A program made the position numbers and the translations under genes. Shown here piece by piece: positions 45,702-58,239 of a stretch of DNA of 64,000 bases. The stretch's first letter is position 1. Every line of letters begins with the position of its first letter. Where the stretch lies: NCBI GenBank assembly GCA_900312665.1, contig ONZQ02000004.1, positions 124,001 to 188,000 on the forward strand, read 5' to 3'. The notes beneath the pieces were generated by a model. That model saw nothing but the letters and a program-made list of their open reading frames with translations, was not told the origin of the DNA and made no database searches. The DNA is from Cephalotrichum gorgonifer. Its lineage: Eukaryota; Ascomycota; Sordariomycetes; Microascales; Microascaceae.

Positions 45702-48063
45702 ATGAAGGTCCTTTGCGTCGCCGAAAAACCGTCTATCTCGAAGGCGGTAGCAGATCATCTATCCGGGGGCAACAAACAGACGGTTAGCTTCCTTGCCCGG
45801 AAGAGCTTCTTGCAACGTGGATCTGTCTCTTCATAATCTAACCTCGTCATACGTAGCAAAATACGAGACTCAAGTACATCAAAAACTATACCTTCGATTT
45901 CGACTTTGGCCCGCCATGGGGCAGCTGCCAGGTGACCATGACATGCGTTGCTGGCCACCTCACGGGCATGGCTTTCCCAGAGGCCTACTCCAACTGGAAC
46001 TATCCACCTCCCGAGAGTCTTTTCAATGCTCCTGTACTTACCCAGGTTGCCGACGTAAGTCTTTGCTGACCCTATCTAGAAACCCAACATTACTGCCGAG
46101 CCCAGCTAACTCCCCCTCCTCCCTCCCTCGCCTCGATATAGGACAAGAAGACCATCGCAGCCAACATCGAGTCTCAGGCTCGTTATTGTAAGGCTCTTGT
46201 CATATGGACTGATTGCGATCTAGAAGGAGAGCATATCGGAAGCGAGATCCGCGATGCTGCGATCCGAGGCAATGGCCGCCTCGAAGTCAAGAGGGCAAGA
46301 TTTAGCAACATAGAGAGAGCGTGAGTAGCTTGCCTCTCGAAGTCGTATCTCCTTATTAGCGTGACTAGTGTGTGGGTTGCATCTAACTTATACATCTTTA
46401 ACAGGCACATCCTCTCCGCAGCGCGGAGGCTCGTTACACTGGACGAGAGGCAAGTGAGCGCAGTCAATGCCAGGATTGAACTTGACTTGAGGATCGGTTT
46501 CGCCTTCACCCGTTTCATTACCATTTCCCTCCGAACATTGGGCGGTCCCCTGGTAGAGAAGGTATTGAGCTACGGTAAGTCTAGTCGCGAAAGCTTCCTC
46601 CCCCCGTGCTTAGTACACATTCCTCATGAAGGCTATACAGGGTCATGTCAATTTCCCACCCTGGGCTTCGTCGTTGACAGATACTTCCGTGTCAAAAACT
46701 TTGTACCCGAGACATTCTGGACGATCAAGGTCAAGCACAATCACAAGGGCATCGATGCCAACTTTAGTTGGGCGAGAAACAGACTCTTTGACCGGGCGTC
46801 GGTGATAATATTGTATGAACGCTGTCTTGCAGCGAGGGTCGCAAAGGTGATAAAGGTGCAAGAGAAGCCGACCAAGAAGTGGAAACCACTGCCGCTCACG
46901 ACGGTCGAGCTACAAAAGGCCGCAGCGCGCCTGTTGAGGATGACCGGTCAGCAAGCCATGACCATCGCCGAGACGCTCTACAACAAGGGATTCATCAGCT
47001 ATCCCAGGACGGAAACCGACCGGTTCGACAAGGGTATGGACCTGCGCGCCCTGTGTCGCAAACAAACCCCGGACGCTCGGTGGGGACAGTTTGCGCAGGG
47101 CCTCGCGGATGGTGCTTTCCAACAGCCCAGAGAGGGGCGCCACGACGACAAGGCACATCCTCCGATTCATCCTGTCACCTATGCCGCCCCAGCCGTCCTA
47201 AGCCCCGAAGAAGGCCGTCTTTACGAGTACGTCGTAAGACGATTCCTCGCATGTTGCTCGGAGGACGCCAAGGGCCTTGCAACGGACGTCGACATCAGCT
47301 ACGGCGGCGAGATCTTCTCGGCCCACGGCCTCATCGTGCTAGAGCGGAATTACCTGGACGTCTTCGTCTACGAGAAGTGGAACAGTAGCCCCGAGCTTCC
47401 AAAGTTCACCGTCGGCGAACAGTTCGAGCCAACCGAGGCCATGATGAACGAAGGGAAGACGGCTCGGCCTAGCTACCTAACCGAGGCGGATTTGATCGCC
47501 CTCATGGACGCGAATGGTATCGGAACGGATGCCACGATGGCCGAGCATATCCAAAAGATCCAGGACAGAGAATACGTCAACGTGGTCAACCTCCAAGGTG
47601 ACAGCGGCGCTGGCGAGGATGCGGAGGAAGAAGGCCCGGCCACCCGAGGAGGAAGAGGGGGCCGCGGTGGCGGCCGGGGAAGCGGCCGTGGCGGTAGGGG
47701 AGGTGCCGCGTCGTCCGGTGCCGGGCGGGGCAAAGCCGGAAAGTACTTTGTGCCCACGAAGCTTGGGGTCGCGCTGATATTGGGCTTCGACCGGATGAAC
47801 TTTGAGACGAGTCTTGGCAAGCCGTTTCTGCGGAGGGAGATGGAGACGAAGATGAAGGCCATATGCGAGGGCCGTACCACGAAGGACGCCGTTCTTCAGG
47901 AGAGCATAGGGCAGTATTCGAGGGTCTTCTCTCAGTCTCAGGAGAAGATTGACATCCTGCGAGCGGTATGTCGCCGGCTTCCTTCCCCTTTTCACGCCGC
48001 ATGTATAAGACTTAGGTTACTGACATATGCTCACAGGCCTGTCGAGAATTCGTGTTCGCGTGA
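45702..48063 (+). CDS. top3: DNA topoisomerase III (type IA)
   Basis: Six exons: 45702-45782, 45857-46054, 46142-46320, 46405-46574, 46641-47965, 48037-48063; 659 aa, close to yeast Top3 (656). With RecQ helicase and Rmi1 it decatenates DNA and dissolves double Holliday junctions. The Toprim domain is complete: Glu8 in VLCVAEKPSISKA and the acidic triad in IWTDCDLEGEHIGSEI (Asp117, Asp119, Glu121). The catalytic Tyr is residue 330 in KGFISYPRTETDRF. CQFPTLGFVVDRYF spans the 46574/46641 junction. An Arg-Gly-Gly-rich insert lies at about 545-565, just before KYFVPTKLGVALILGFDRMN. Intron 46575-46640 (66 nt) is in frame and stop-free. The last exon encodes ACREFVFA then stop; other frames stay open beyond it, so the C-terminus is the least certain part. 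Confidence 0.9.
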
Positions 48064-49368
48064 AGACCTTCTCGGCTTGGGGACCCAACTTGAGACTGAG
48101 ATGGCCTGGACGACACGCAGGTTGAACCCTACGCCGGCATACCGGCCAATAGTGCGCTGGGCCGTGCCGATTTGGTGTGGCTTCTACCGACCCCCGTTGG
48201 CCGGTAGGGGCTGGGAATGTCCGGCCGTCGACAGCCAGTAGACAGCCCTGCAGCGTCGGCCTTGAGTATGGTTGAGGGGACCTAGGTGGCGAGAGTCTGG
48301 ACAGGTCGTGGTGAAGGGACAGAATGAGAGGGTGGTGGGTGTCCTCCTTGGAATCCTTGAGAAATCGAACTTAGTGGGCGTGTATGTATGTTCCACGTTA
48401 GCAGCTTTTCCACTTTCACTCCCTTTCAATGGCGGCATGGTCTCGCCATGACCCTAAACTTGGGTATCTAACGCATTCTAGTAGATTATACATTATTACA
48501 TTCTCCGAAGCATGGTCTCCCTCGCAAGATCGTGGGCTGTTGCTAAGTGTGTCTTCGGCAGCCGCACTCTTATCAGTGCGGTACTAGGACAGCCTCAGCT
48601 GGGACCTCGGGAATATCTAGTGAGAGCACTTTGCTGTGAAACATCGGGCTATACCTCGGATGCACCCTATCTGCGCCCGCAGCGAGCGGGGGCGAGGGCT
48701 TTTACCACGCGACTCGCCGCATGGACGGACTCCGGACTTGATTCGGGTTCTCAAGACTTGGAGCGGGGTTTGAATGTGAAGTTGGAAAAGGGTATCATCC
48801 GCGTCGTCTCACTCGGGGAGAATGGGCGCACTATCCCACGCAGACAAACCCATCGAACCGAGAGAGCTATTGGCGTGCTCGTACTGGTCCATGTTAGCAG
48901 GCCCATCCATGTTCACGGCAGTGATCGGTCTCAACTCCTGGTCAGTATCGGGACCAGCGGCCGGTCGATGATACGAGTGATATATAGCAATAGTGGGTCT
49001 ACCGGAGACTTTAAGTCCCACTCGTTCCCACCAAACCAACAGAACAGGAGTTAGGATACTACGAATGAGCAGCGGACAGGGGCTGAGAAACTCCACGCCT
49101 TCATCAACCTAAGACACTCTCCATCACCTCGAAGTCAGAGTTGCTTTCGCGAGCGAATCCCTCATAGGGTCGAGTCGAAGGGAGAGAGCCAATCACGGGC
49201 GGGGCCACCCAACGTGATGGTTGCCATGCTGCCGATTCGGGTACATCAATCACCAAGGGACTTCAGGAATCGGGCGACGACAGCCACCCACGAGGAGTGA
49301 GGGGAAGGAGGAGTATGATGCGCGAATTTCGGCATGATTGGTGGATGGCGGCTGGAAAGATTGCGCGC

Positions 49369-49388
49369 GTGTGTGTGTGTGTGTGTGT
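49369..49388 (+). repeat. (GT)n microsatellite
   Basis: Ten GT units, preceded by GCGCGC. Confidence 0.85.
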
Positions 49389-51882
49389 GATTCGGGTGGA
49401 AGGCTTTGGACGACCACTGCTTTCCATTAACACCCGAGGTGCTCGTAATGTACTTGGCGGCCTTTATCTTTCTCGATAAAAGAGGTAGGTACTACCTGGC
49501 TGCCTGGGCATCCACTCATCCCCGCCTGGTTACTAGTGTATGTTGTAGTTCTCTGCCCGGAACACATCTAATGCTCTTGGGCGACACGCAGGCCCACCTG
49601 TCAGCTGATCTACGGAGAATAAATAAATGGAAGCACGAAATCGGCAGGTTTGTTTACGAGCAATGGTGATAGGGGTCCGAACATCCCAGTCCCTAAAAAG
49701 GTCTACTTACACGAGTACAGGTACAAGTTTGGGATCGAAGGAGATGGAAGGAATGCATGGAACAGAACCATTATTCCTTGTAAAGGAGGTCTGAAGGAGA
49801 AAAAAAATCTTAATAATCTTAAATAACATTTGGATGGATGAGTTTTTACTCGTACTTGTAGATTATTACGGAGAAAGCCGAGATTCCAGACAAGGGCAAA
49901 ATTTCCCACCCCTGTCCATCATGCCCATACCCATGCCATGCATGGCTCTCCGTTTCGGGGCCTCATCATAATTAGTTATTATCTCCCGTGAAAACGGTAC
50001 TTGGAATCGTGGGACTGAGATGAGCCCTCCACTTTTCATGTCGTGATATCTTTTCAAGTCCCGAATCTCATTACGTCAAGGTGCCTCACTCGCTCGCACA
50101 AGAATTACAAGTTTTTGTCTTGCCCTAATATTTCATGATGCCCTACTCTTATCTATTTTCAAGTACCCCACGATTATTACCCTATCGCCAGGCCACGGGG
50201 TCCGGGGCTGGCGCAAAGGGAGTGCTCCATTTCCCCCTTCCTCCACCTCGTGCCCGCGAGCGCCATCCTCCACGCACCAATGGATCCGTGCACGCGCACA
50301 AATAATGCCCCATCAGGAGCGGGAGTAGCTGGATGTACTGTGGGGTTCCGAACGCTATTTGGGTAGCGTCAGTAGTGTCAGCTCGGGAAGGGGGGGAAAG
50401 GGGAGACGCTAGCATCCCATGTTTGCGATGCGACTTGATTTTGAGCGCCCTTGAAACAAACTGGGGCATTTGCGCTAGTAATATACACGCACACAAACAG
50501 TATCACGGGTACTTGGAGCGCTCGTAATGCTTTCGCGTCCTCATACTCGCCCTCGTACCGGTACGGAGGACGAAGTAGCTTCTAGAGCCTCCCTCCCGTG
50601 TTTTCTCGTCGGCTGTACAGGAGAGCAAGCGAATCGGCGATTGTCGTCGCCGCATGCACCGGTACGAGCAAACCGGTTAATCCCCTCCCTCGGGGCGGAG
50701 ATCTACCAGTACAAGCAGTTGGATGTAGGTCGGCTGATGGGTCGCAAGTACGAGGATGGGATGCAGATACGGCGCATGAACGGAAAGACATGTACATACG
50801 TACGTAGTATGCACTCGTTCAAGTCTGGGGCGGGGCTTTCCACTTCCATTCCGTTTCCCCCCGTGATAAATGCGCGCCAGATCATTTGTTGCTTGTAAGC
50901 TGTTAGTGGCTCCCACTGGTGAGACCAAGGTATCGACGGGATCCATGATACGCGAGTACGAATACAAGTAATAGTGTTCTTCCGCTTCGACTGAAACTGC
51001 TGGATACGGAGCAAGCCACATTAATTTCGAATACGGGCTACAAGTGGTAATACTATCTTGAGGAAGTCGGAGCAGGCAAAACCCCGTGTTCGGTATTAGG
51101 GCAACCCCTGTTTTGTGACCTGAATTGCACATATACGTACTGTCATGGAGTAGGGCATTCTTTCCTTCTTCCTTATCAGTGCTTGATATGTACCTAGAAC
51201 ACGCTACGTGATGAGGGGGTCCGGAAGCAACCGGACGGGACCTCGGGGTATGAGTCGGTGGCTACCAATCTATCGTACTATCAAGGTACCCCCAATAGTA
51301 TGGTATCAGAGCAGAAGGTACCTATACAGGGGCTTAGCACTATTTATGTAGACGGCTTGTGGGTACCACCTACATCTACCCTAATTTGCAGGCTCACCTC
51401 CGCTTCCCATTTCCAGTCTATTTTCAAGGCGGGGGCCACCTCGTACGGGGTAGGGGTACATGTGCTAAAAGGAGGTTCCCGGTACTTGGGGGTGGAGCGC
51501 GCCTGACTCACACGGGTGTCCCTTTGGGCGTCGTAGCTTCCCTACCTCAGACCCTAGTGCGCGGTCGCACTCGCCCGCCGGGTGGTCGTCATCCCCCTGG
51601 TAGTTTATTTCGTATATCCCTGGACCATAAGCCGCCAAACACGCCCTGGAATTCCCTCCTCTCCTTTGTTTTCTCTCCAACAACAACCAACAGAGAGAAA
51701 CAACCACAAATAATTTCGAGATTTACCTGTCACTAGTCCAGATAATCGCGTCAGCCCCCGCCGGAGAGCTCATCAACCTTTCTGCACATCCGTCAGATCC
51801 CATCATCGCCTGCTTTGGTACTTCATTCGATTCGCCTTGACTTGGCTTAGCTGCTCTCCAGTCGCCGCAGACAACCACCATC

Positions 51883-52001
51883 GTACGTCGTACTCGCGTC
51901 GCTTCTGTTCTGCCCACCCACCCCCCGGCCGCCCTGATTCTCCCTCTTTCCATCGTCGCATACCACATAGAACTAACCATCCATATCTTTTTTCTTGCTA
52001 G
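51883..52001 (+). other. Candidate 5' UTR intron of the Stb3-like gene
   Basis: Donor GTACGT at 51883, branch-type ACTAACC at about 51972, a T-rich run and acceptor GCTAG ending at 52001, 39 nt before the start codon. Consistent with an intron in the untranslated leader; not confirmed by any transcript. Confidence 0.55.
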
Positions 52002-52040
52002 AATCGAACTGAAGCGCCGCATCTGACTTGACGGAAGAAA

Positions 52041-53111
52041 ATGGCATCACCGGCTTACGCTGTTCGCGATATCCCCAAGGCCTCCTTGAGCCGAGACAAC
52101 TTGACTGTTGTAGCGGCTCGGAGCGTCCCTGGGACTGTGACACAATCTCAACCCCTCCCGACCCCTCCGAACTCCATATCCCCTGGCTTGCCGCCCCATG
52201 GCCTCAAGGCCCAGCTCCAGAATGTCAGGCTCGACCCCATCGATTCCGACCTGGACCTGCATGACGCGCATCCCGGCCGCGACGGCTCCCCGTCGCCCGC
52301 CTTTGAATGCGCCGGCACCATCACCAGCGCCATGCTCGCCAAGTACCACCTGCCGGAGATCATGCTCAACCACGGGCCCTTGGCTATTCGCCATATCATG
52401 GGTTACCTGACGACATCTGTGCCCGGCTTCGCCGGAATACCCCCAACCAAGGCGCGCAGGCTAGTAGTGGGAGCTCTGGAGGGAAGGGGGGGAGAGGGGA
52501 GAGGGGCGGACGGAGACGTGGAGTTCGAGAAGGTCGGCTGGGGCAGGTGGGACGCCAGGCGACGCGGACAACCCTCGCGAAGCAGGCGATCATCTCCCTC
52601 CGGAAGCCGATCTCCGCCGTACTCGGCGGGCATCCCCATATCGAAGAAGGGCGCGCGTGCAGGCGGTAGGTCTCGACTCAACGCGTCGTCTAGCATGGGA
52701 GGCTCCGTCGTCTTCTCGTACGACGACCACGAGATATCCATGGCAGAGAACGAGGCGGATAAGATGTCACTCGATGACTCGGCCTCGGCCTCGTGCTCCG
52801 AAGCCCCCGACGACGACATGATGATGAGGGACGATGATCCTGACGATGTTACGGATGATGAAGACTGGGCCGCCATCGGAGCCGCAGCCCTTCGCGCCGA
52901 CTCGTACACGAGCCGCGCCGCTGCGGCAGCGGACGGAAGGTTCGCATCGTTCCATGGATACTCTGGCGGCGGGATGCGCTCGTTCTCGGCCACGGCCGGC
53001 ATGGCGCGCTCGCTACAACCAGTAAATATCGACGCTTCTGCGCTGGAGGCTACTTCCGACGCGCAGGAACGTGAGGCAGTCGAAGCACTGCTACAACTCC
53101 GATCTGTATAA
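52041..53111 (+). CDS. Stb3-like Sin3-binding protein
   Basis: Intronless coding region, 356 aa, ATG in the context AAAATGGC. The conserved Stb3 domain is at about residues 93-173: TSAMLAKYHLPEIMLNHGPL, AIRHIMGYLTTSVPGF, IPPTKARRLVVGALEGR and VEFEKVGWGRWDARRRG. Yeast Stb3 binds the ribosomal RNA processing element in promoters and recruits the Sin3/Rpd3 deacetylase under TORC1 control; a comparable nuclear repressor role is likely. A Gly-rich insertion splits the domain between VGALEGR and VEFEKVGW. The rest is disordered: Arg/Ser stretches (QPSRSRRSSPSGSRSPP) that could be phosphorylated, then an acidic segment (DDDMMMRDDDPDDVTDDEDW). No membrane segment or signal peptide. Confidence 0.9.
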   Translation: MASPAYAVRDIPKASLSRDNLTVVAARSVPGTVTQSQPLPTPPNSISPGLPPHGLKAQLQNVRLDPIDSDLDLHDAHPGRDGSPSPAFECAGTITSAMLAKYHLPEIMLNHGPLAIRHIMGYLTTSVPGFAGIPPTKARRLVVGALEGRGGEGRGADGDVEFEKVGWGRWDARRRGQPSRSRRSSPSGSRSPPYSAGIPISKKGARAGGRSRLNASSSMGGSVVFSYDDHEISMAENEADKMSLDDSASASCSEAPDDDMMMRDDDPDDVTDDEDWAAIGAAALRADSYTSRAAAAADGRFASFHGYSGGGMRSFSATAGMARSLQPVNIDASALEATSDAQEREAVEALLQLRSV

Positions 53112-55458
53112 TACCCCCTTTTGGCATGGACGGCGTTTATTGATTCCAGGAGGAGGAATCTTTTTGGGAAGGGAACTGGATTACTATCCCTTGTGCTTTT
53201 CTTTTTTTCTTCATCTTCTTCTTCACCTCTTTTCGGGTTTCCCCATTACACCACTTTATTATCCAACCACTTGGCATCGTCTTGAGCCGTGTGTTCACCA
53301 GCGCCACCCCGACCACTACCAAACGGGACCAAACAACATGAACGTTCTAACGTTTTGTCGGGCCCTTTTTTTTTACTTTCTCTTCTTTCTTTTCCACGGG
53401 GCTTACATTTCTCCCAACTTATTGCATCATATTTGGGTTATTCAACATACGGCGTCCCGAATTGGATGCAGACAGGGTTATTATTGCGCATCAGGTTGGG
53501 GGTGGGGATCATCAGGTACCTGGTTAGGATTCGGGGACAGGTACTGAACGCATGCAGCCATGCATTGGCGGGTGGCGGCTCTGCATGGAGCTCTACACTC
53601 TTTTTTGGGAGACAACTGCCGAGTCTCATTGATATGGAAGGGTTGTTTCATCGGAACCCAGCCTCCATGGAGCCAACTGGATTTGGCTTGTGGTGGCAAT
53701 ATTTCCGTCCCCGCCACTTGGGGCACGGGGGATGGTGCAAACTTTATCTTGCGCCGTCGCACACTTGGTTTCTGTCACTTTGGGGAGTCGGTCAGACCTG
53801 ACTCGCGCACGCCATGGCGGATTGGCGTGGTAGTGGGCATTAACTCCAGAGGGTGGAGGTGGTTGGCTGCATAGACTGGATTCTATGACACGGACGACGG
53901 TATCGACATGGGATGGGAAAACGGCACACATCTACCTACACGACCGGGTCGGCACCGGCTACGGCCCGCTCCTTTGACTCGAAGGGCAGGTCCCTCGGCC
54001 TGTCTTTCTTCTTCTTGCCGACGACACCCTTGGCTTTACGGAGGCTTTCGGAGCTTACCTTTTCTATGTTCGTTTTTTTAATATGTGGCAGGAGGAGGCA
54101 ATGGTAGATGTTAGCTGGATGCCTATTCATTTCACGGGCTGGTGGTGGCGGTTTAGAGGGGACCTCGAGCATTGGAGACAACGTGCGCATCCGATATGAG
54201 GGACAGTGATGAGAGGAGACGAGGGAGTCCAAATGGCTGTCTCTCAGGACGCCTCCCTGTCCCGAGGACAGCGGGAAGATGGATGACGCAGTGGATGGGG
54301 TGGTAGGAGGAATAACAAGACTAGCAGGAGAGGATTGAGAGAAAAAGTGGGTGGGGGGAGCGGTGGGCGGCGATGGGAAGGGTAGCCATCCTACCTGGCC
54401 ATACCATGTTAACTTCCCGCAGCCTTGGGCCACCGTCCTTGGAAATCATGCATCTTTCAAAGAGTTGGAGTTGCGAGGATGAATATTCCGGTCCATAGCA
54501 TCTTTAAGAGATCTCCACTTTTAATATCTCCCCCTAATATCTGTCTCTGCCTCTCTTTTCGTCTCGTGAATGGATGTGGGTTAGTTGGCTACGTCAGCCG
54601 TTGCATACCCATCCGCCATTCATCCACTTAACCCCACGTGGGGGGGGGGTATCGTGACCGGTGCCAGTGGCGGATGAATCCGGATCGTCTCATACACATA
54701 CGTACACGGTACAGGTACCCACTCCTTCTCTCTCGAGTACTAACTACGGGCAGGGGCAAAGGGGCGAATCGGCTTTTTTGCTTCGAGAAGTTTTAGTTTC
54801 GTACGAGTCGGGCCCGGCGGGTGCGGGAGGGTGGGACGAGTTCAAGAAGTCACGGTGACATCATCATTCCGCTTACCGACGGACCGGGCCCGGTTTCCAG
54901 TGTCCTGGGAACGCCCTTTCCCCCAAGCGGATTTCCCCATGGATCCCGCCAGCTCCGGCCCTTCTTGTCACGTCAACGGGGAAAAGTAAAGACTAAATTG
55001 GGGCTGAAATGGTTTTTTTTGTTGCCAATCCTCTCGTCATTTTCTTGGCTATCTCACTGCTGCCTTTTTTTTTTGGGCCCCAGCCCGTTCCTACGAACCA
55101 GGACCATTCCAAACCCGTCCCATCCTGTCGTATTCCATCCCATCCCATCCCATCCTAATCCGCACCTTTATCATGAAGAATTAAGAAATAAAAGTAAAAA
55201 TGAGATGCCTATACCGACTGGGAGTATCGTAACGAAAACCGCACTGGAAAAAGAGAAACACGCACTAACAGAGAGAGGAGAAGAACGAAAAGGGGGAAAA
55301 CAAAAACAAAAAGGCGAAAGAACTGGGAGAGAAGAAAAAGAGCCATAAAACCTTGCTTCCGTCACACACAGATCATCATAATATAATGTACATGAAAACC
55401 TTTCCCCCAAAATAGGGAGAGAGAGAGAGAAAGGGGAGCGAAACCTCGTAGGGACGCG
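53112..55458. other. Intergenic, convergent 3' ends
   Basis: 2.35 kb between the stops of the Stb3-like gene (+) and pacC (-). Pyrimidine tracts, a (CATCC)n run and short frames without recognisable content. Confidence 0.45.
55136..55155 (+). repeat. (CATCC)n tract
   Basis: Four consecutive CATCC pentamers about 300 bp past the pacC stop codon. Confidence 0.75.
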
Positions 55459-57520
55459 CTAGCTCCCGATACGAAGAGTAGGGTACAGACCCCCCTCCCT
55501 CTCCTTCGCCTCGACCTTGGGGCTCCTGCGAGCGCTGCCGCTCTCGTCAATCTCCATCGGCTGCGGCCGCGGCGAGGGCGTGGGCCCGGCCAACGAGGGT
55601 GCCGCCTCGGAATCCTTTTCGAAGTCGCCCGTCTTGAGGCGGCCCGCGATGTAGCCCCTCAGGCGCTCGATGGTGCGCATGTTCTCGAGCCACTGGTCGT
55701 ACTGCCTGTCCCGCTCGCGCGTCTCGCTCGACTCGGACTCGGCCGACGGGGACCGCGCGTCGGACTCGCCGTGCTTGGACGCCGGCGGGGGTGGAGGCGA
55801 CATGGGGCCCGAGGAGCGCGGGATGGGCCCGTGGTTGGCGCGCTGGAGCATGCCGCCCGAGTGGTAGCGGCGCTCGTCCATGTCGAACGAGGGGCCGAGG
55901 GTGGCCGTGGTCGACTGGCCTGGGAAAGCGGAGCTGAGGGCCGGGAGGCTCGGGTAGGTCACCGACGAGTGGCGCGACTGCGGGGACATGCTGCTCGACG
56001 ACGGGCTGGGGGAGTGGCCGGAGCTATACGACATTGCGCTCGAAGGGGGGGTGACCGCCGGCGTTCCGGTAGATGAGAGGGCTGTCAGGGGGGACGCCAT
56101 GTGAGCTGCGGATACGGCGGCACCATACGCCTCCGCGGCAGTCGCACCGTGGTGACCTCTAGGAGACGGGCTGTTCCGGACCTCGAACGTGGTGCCCTCG
56201 CGGACGTGAATACCGTGCACTCCCTGCGTGGCTTGGTTGGCGTGGTCATAGACGGTAGTCTGCATCTGCTCGAGGATTTGGTCCAGCTGAACCAGGTCCT
56301 TCTGCGTGCGCGCATTGGGCATGGGAGGCAGGTAGTAGTTCTGCGCCAAGGGCCCAGGCCCAGTGGGTGCAGGGCCGCCGCCGACTGGCGCGTGCATCCC
56401 CGAGACCGCCCCTCCCATGTAATCGGGACCAGGACCCATGGGCATCGGGACCATGCCGTGTAGGGGAAGGAGCGCCTGGCTAATGTGGTCATACGAGGTG
56501 GGCTCTACGTGGCGGCGCTTGGCGCTCTCGAAGAAGCTGTCGGCCGCCTCCATCTGGCGCTTGCGCGAGTCGAAGTTAGAAGAGTGGCTGAGGTAGTCGT
56601 GGCGCGGCCCTCCGAGGGAGGTGGGCTGGTTGAAGTACAGCCCGTAGTTGGTCGACGGCTGGGGAGCGCCGTAGTAGCTAGGATGCCCGGCCTGGTGGGC
56701 GAAGGAGGCCTGAGCATTAGTCCTCATCTGGCCATTATGATCGTAATAGCTCGACGGCGCTGCGGCAGGCGGGATTAGCCTCCAGCCACAGAGGAAAAGG
56801 GGGAGAAGAACAGGAGGAGGAAACAGGGGGAAAGCGCCTTAATGATGGCGGACTTACCTCTATTATTCGAGGGGGATTTGTAGACATTGTGACCGGCCGA
56901 CTGGTCTTGAGGAGACCGAGCAAGGGACGAGTCGTCGGCATGAGTCTACGGCGCGTATTAGCACGGCGTGGCTCCAGGCACGGGCGAAGTAGGAAGGGGG
57001 TGGTTGTCTTTCAAGACACTGACCTTTACGTGCTTCTTGAGATCCTGGGGCCTCTTGAACGACTTGCCGCAGAACTCGCACTTGTGTGGCTTGAGAGGCA
57101 CATGGACGCGGATGTGGGAGGTGATGTGGTCCCGCTTGACCGTAGTTGTCCTGCACTGCTTCCACTGGCAGGTGAGGTTTAGGTTGTTGGTGCTCTTGCG
57201 GCCGACATGGCGCTCGCAGAGATGGTCCTGGGAGGCGGGTTAGACTCGGGACGTGAGGGGAATGGCAGGGAACAGAAAAGTATAGAAAAGTCGACGCAAT
57301 GAAGCGGGACACGTGTGATAGCGAAGGGACTTACATAAAGAGCCTCGGGGGACGGAAATTTCTCATTGCACGTGTTCCAGCGGCAGATGAGGTTGTCGTC
57401 CGCGTTCTGCTGCGCCGAGGCGGACGTGGTGGTGGTCGTCGTCGAAACAGGGGTGTTGGACTGCGACGAGCTACTCCCAGACGAAGCCTGAGCTCCTTGG
57501 CCCTGGTCTTGAGCTGACAT
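55459..57520 (-). CDS. pacC: pH-responsive transcription factor PacC
   Basis: Four exons: 57335-57520, 57024-57227, 56858-56945, 55459-56759; 592 aa. Donors are GTAAGT, GTCAGT and GTAAGT; the last intron ends CCGCAG after a GGCTAAT branch site. PacC (yeast Rim101) activates alkaline-expressed and represses acid-expressed genes after two-step proteolysis triggered by the Pal pathway. Three C2H2 fingers: Cys46-His69, Cys82-His104, Cys112-His132, with the linkers usual for PacC (CERHVGRKSTNNLNLTCQWK). A bipartite basic signal SRKRQMEAADSFFESAKRRH is at 224-243. Two YPx(L/I) motifs, the PalA-binding sites, are YPSL at 428-431 and YPTL at 585-588; between them is DQWLENMRTIERLRGYIAGR, probably part of the inhibitory and signalling-protease region. 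The upstream DNA is unusually rich in GCCARG sites, which suggests autoregulation. Confidence 0.96.
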
Positions 57521-58211
57521 CTCAAAAGGGTGGGGTAGGGCGGAGCTGAGAGTACCAAAAATACCCAGGTGGATGCTGGGTGAAGTTCGGCTATGGAGGA
57601 GAAGCAAAAGCTAAAGCCGAGGATAAGCCGGTAGTGCGGTAATGAGAGGGTCCAGCGCCTTGGCAATCAAGGGTGATTTGACTGGTAGCAAGCACGTGAT
57701 TCCAACGTCCAGAAGAGCGAGTGGATGGTTGGAGAGTTCGGAGTGCAAGGCAGATCAGATAACTGCCTGTGGTTGGGTGCCGGCCAATGGGAGGGAGGCC
57801 TAGATGCAAGCGAGTGTGATAGCGGGCGAAGGGCGGGCGGCAGGGGGGTTCGAGTCAGTCAGCCCGATACAGCAAGTGCTGGTTTGAGTCGTGTGTGTGT
57901 GTGCTGGGCACGCTGTGTGCTGTACAAAGTAGGTAGGCCGTGTGTGTTTGTGAGAGCTATGCGCTTGCTTTAGGTTGTTGCGCGAAAAAAGAGCGAGTCC
58001 CTTTTTCCGGACTTGCTTGTTAAATGTTCTGGAAACAAGCAAACCATGCACGGGGGAACGGATTCAGAAGCTTCTCGAAAGAAAATAAAATAGAGCAGGG
58101 TCCCCGAGGAAATGCATGCATCAAAAAGCTGTTATGGCGAAGAAGGGGTTGCAGCGAGTTCAAGGGGATATCGCTTCCTTTATCCCAAGTTTGACGGAGC
58201 CCATCGCGGTT

Positions 58212-58239
58212 CTTGGCGAAACCTTGGCGAAGTCTTGGC
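58212..58239 (-). promoter_or_regulatory. Three PacC-type sites at 11-bp steps
   Basis: CTTGGC (GCCAAG on the minus strand) starts at 58212, 58223 and 58234, same orientation, exactly 11 bp apart. The first two are in identical context CTTGGCGAA. Confidence 0.75.

Larger units (their letters stand above)
48064..52040. other. Long intergenic region
   Basis: 4 kb with no gene I can support. A 180-codon ATG frame at 48512-49054 (+) is the longest; it has no recognisable domain, so I do not call it. A (GT)n tract lies at 49369-49388. The right end is the promoter and 5' leader of the Stb3-like gene. Confidence 0.45.

Noticed and set aside
48512..49054. 180-codon ATG frame
   Set aside because: No domain, signal peptide or splice structure; composition is unlike neighbouring genes. 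A species-specific gene is possible but not supported.
56763..56857. pacC acceptor at CTGGAG giving an LIPPAAAP extension
   Set aside because: It breaks the frame after the phase-1 donor; the later CCGCAG acceptor keeps the frame and has a proper branch site.
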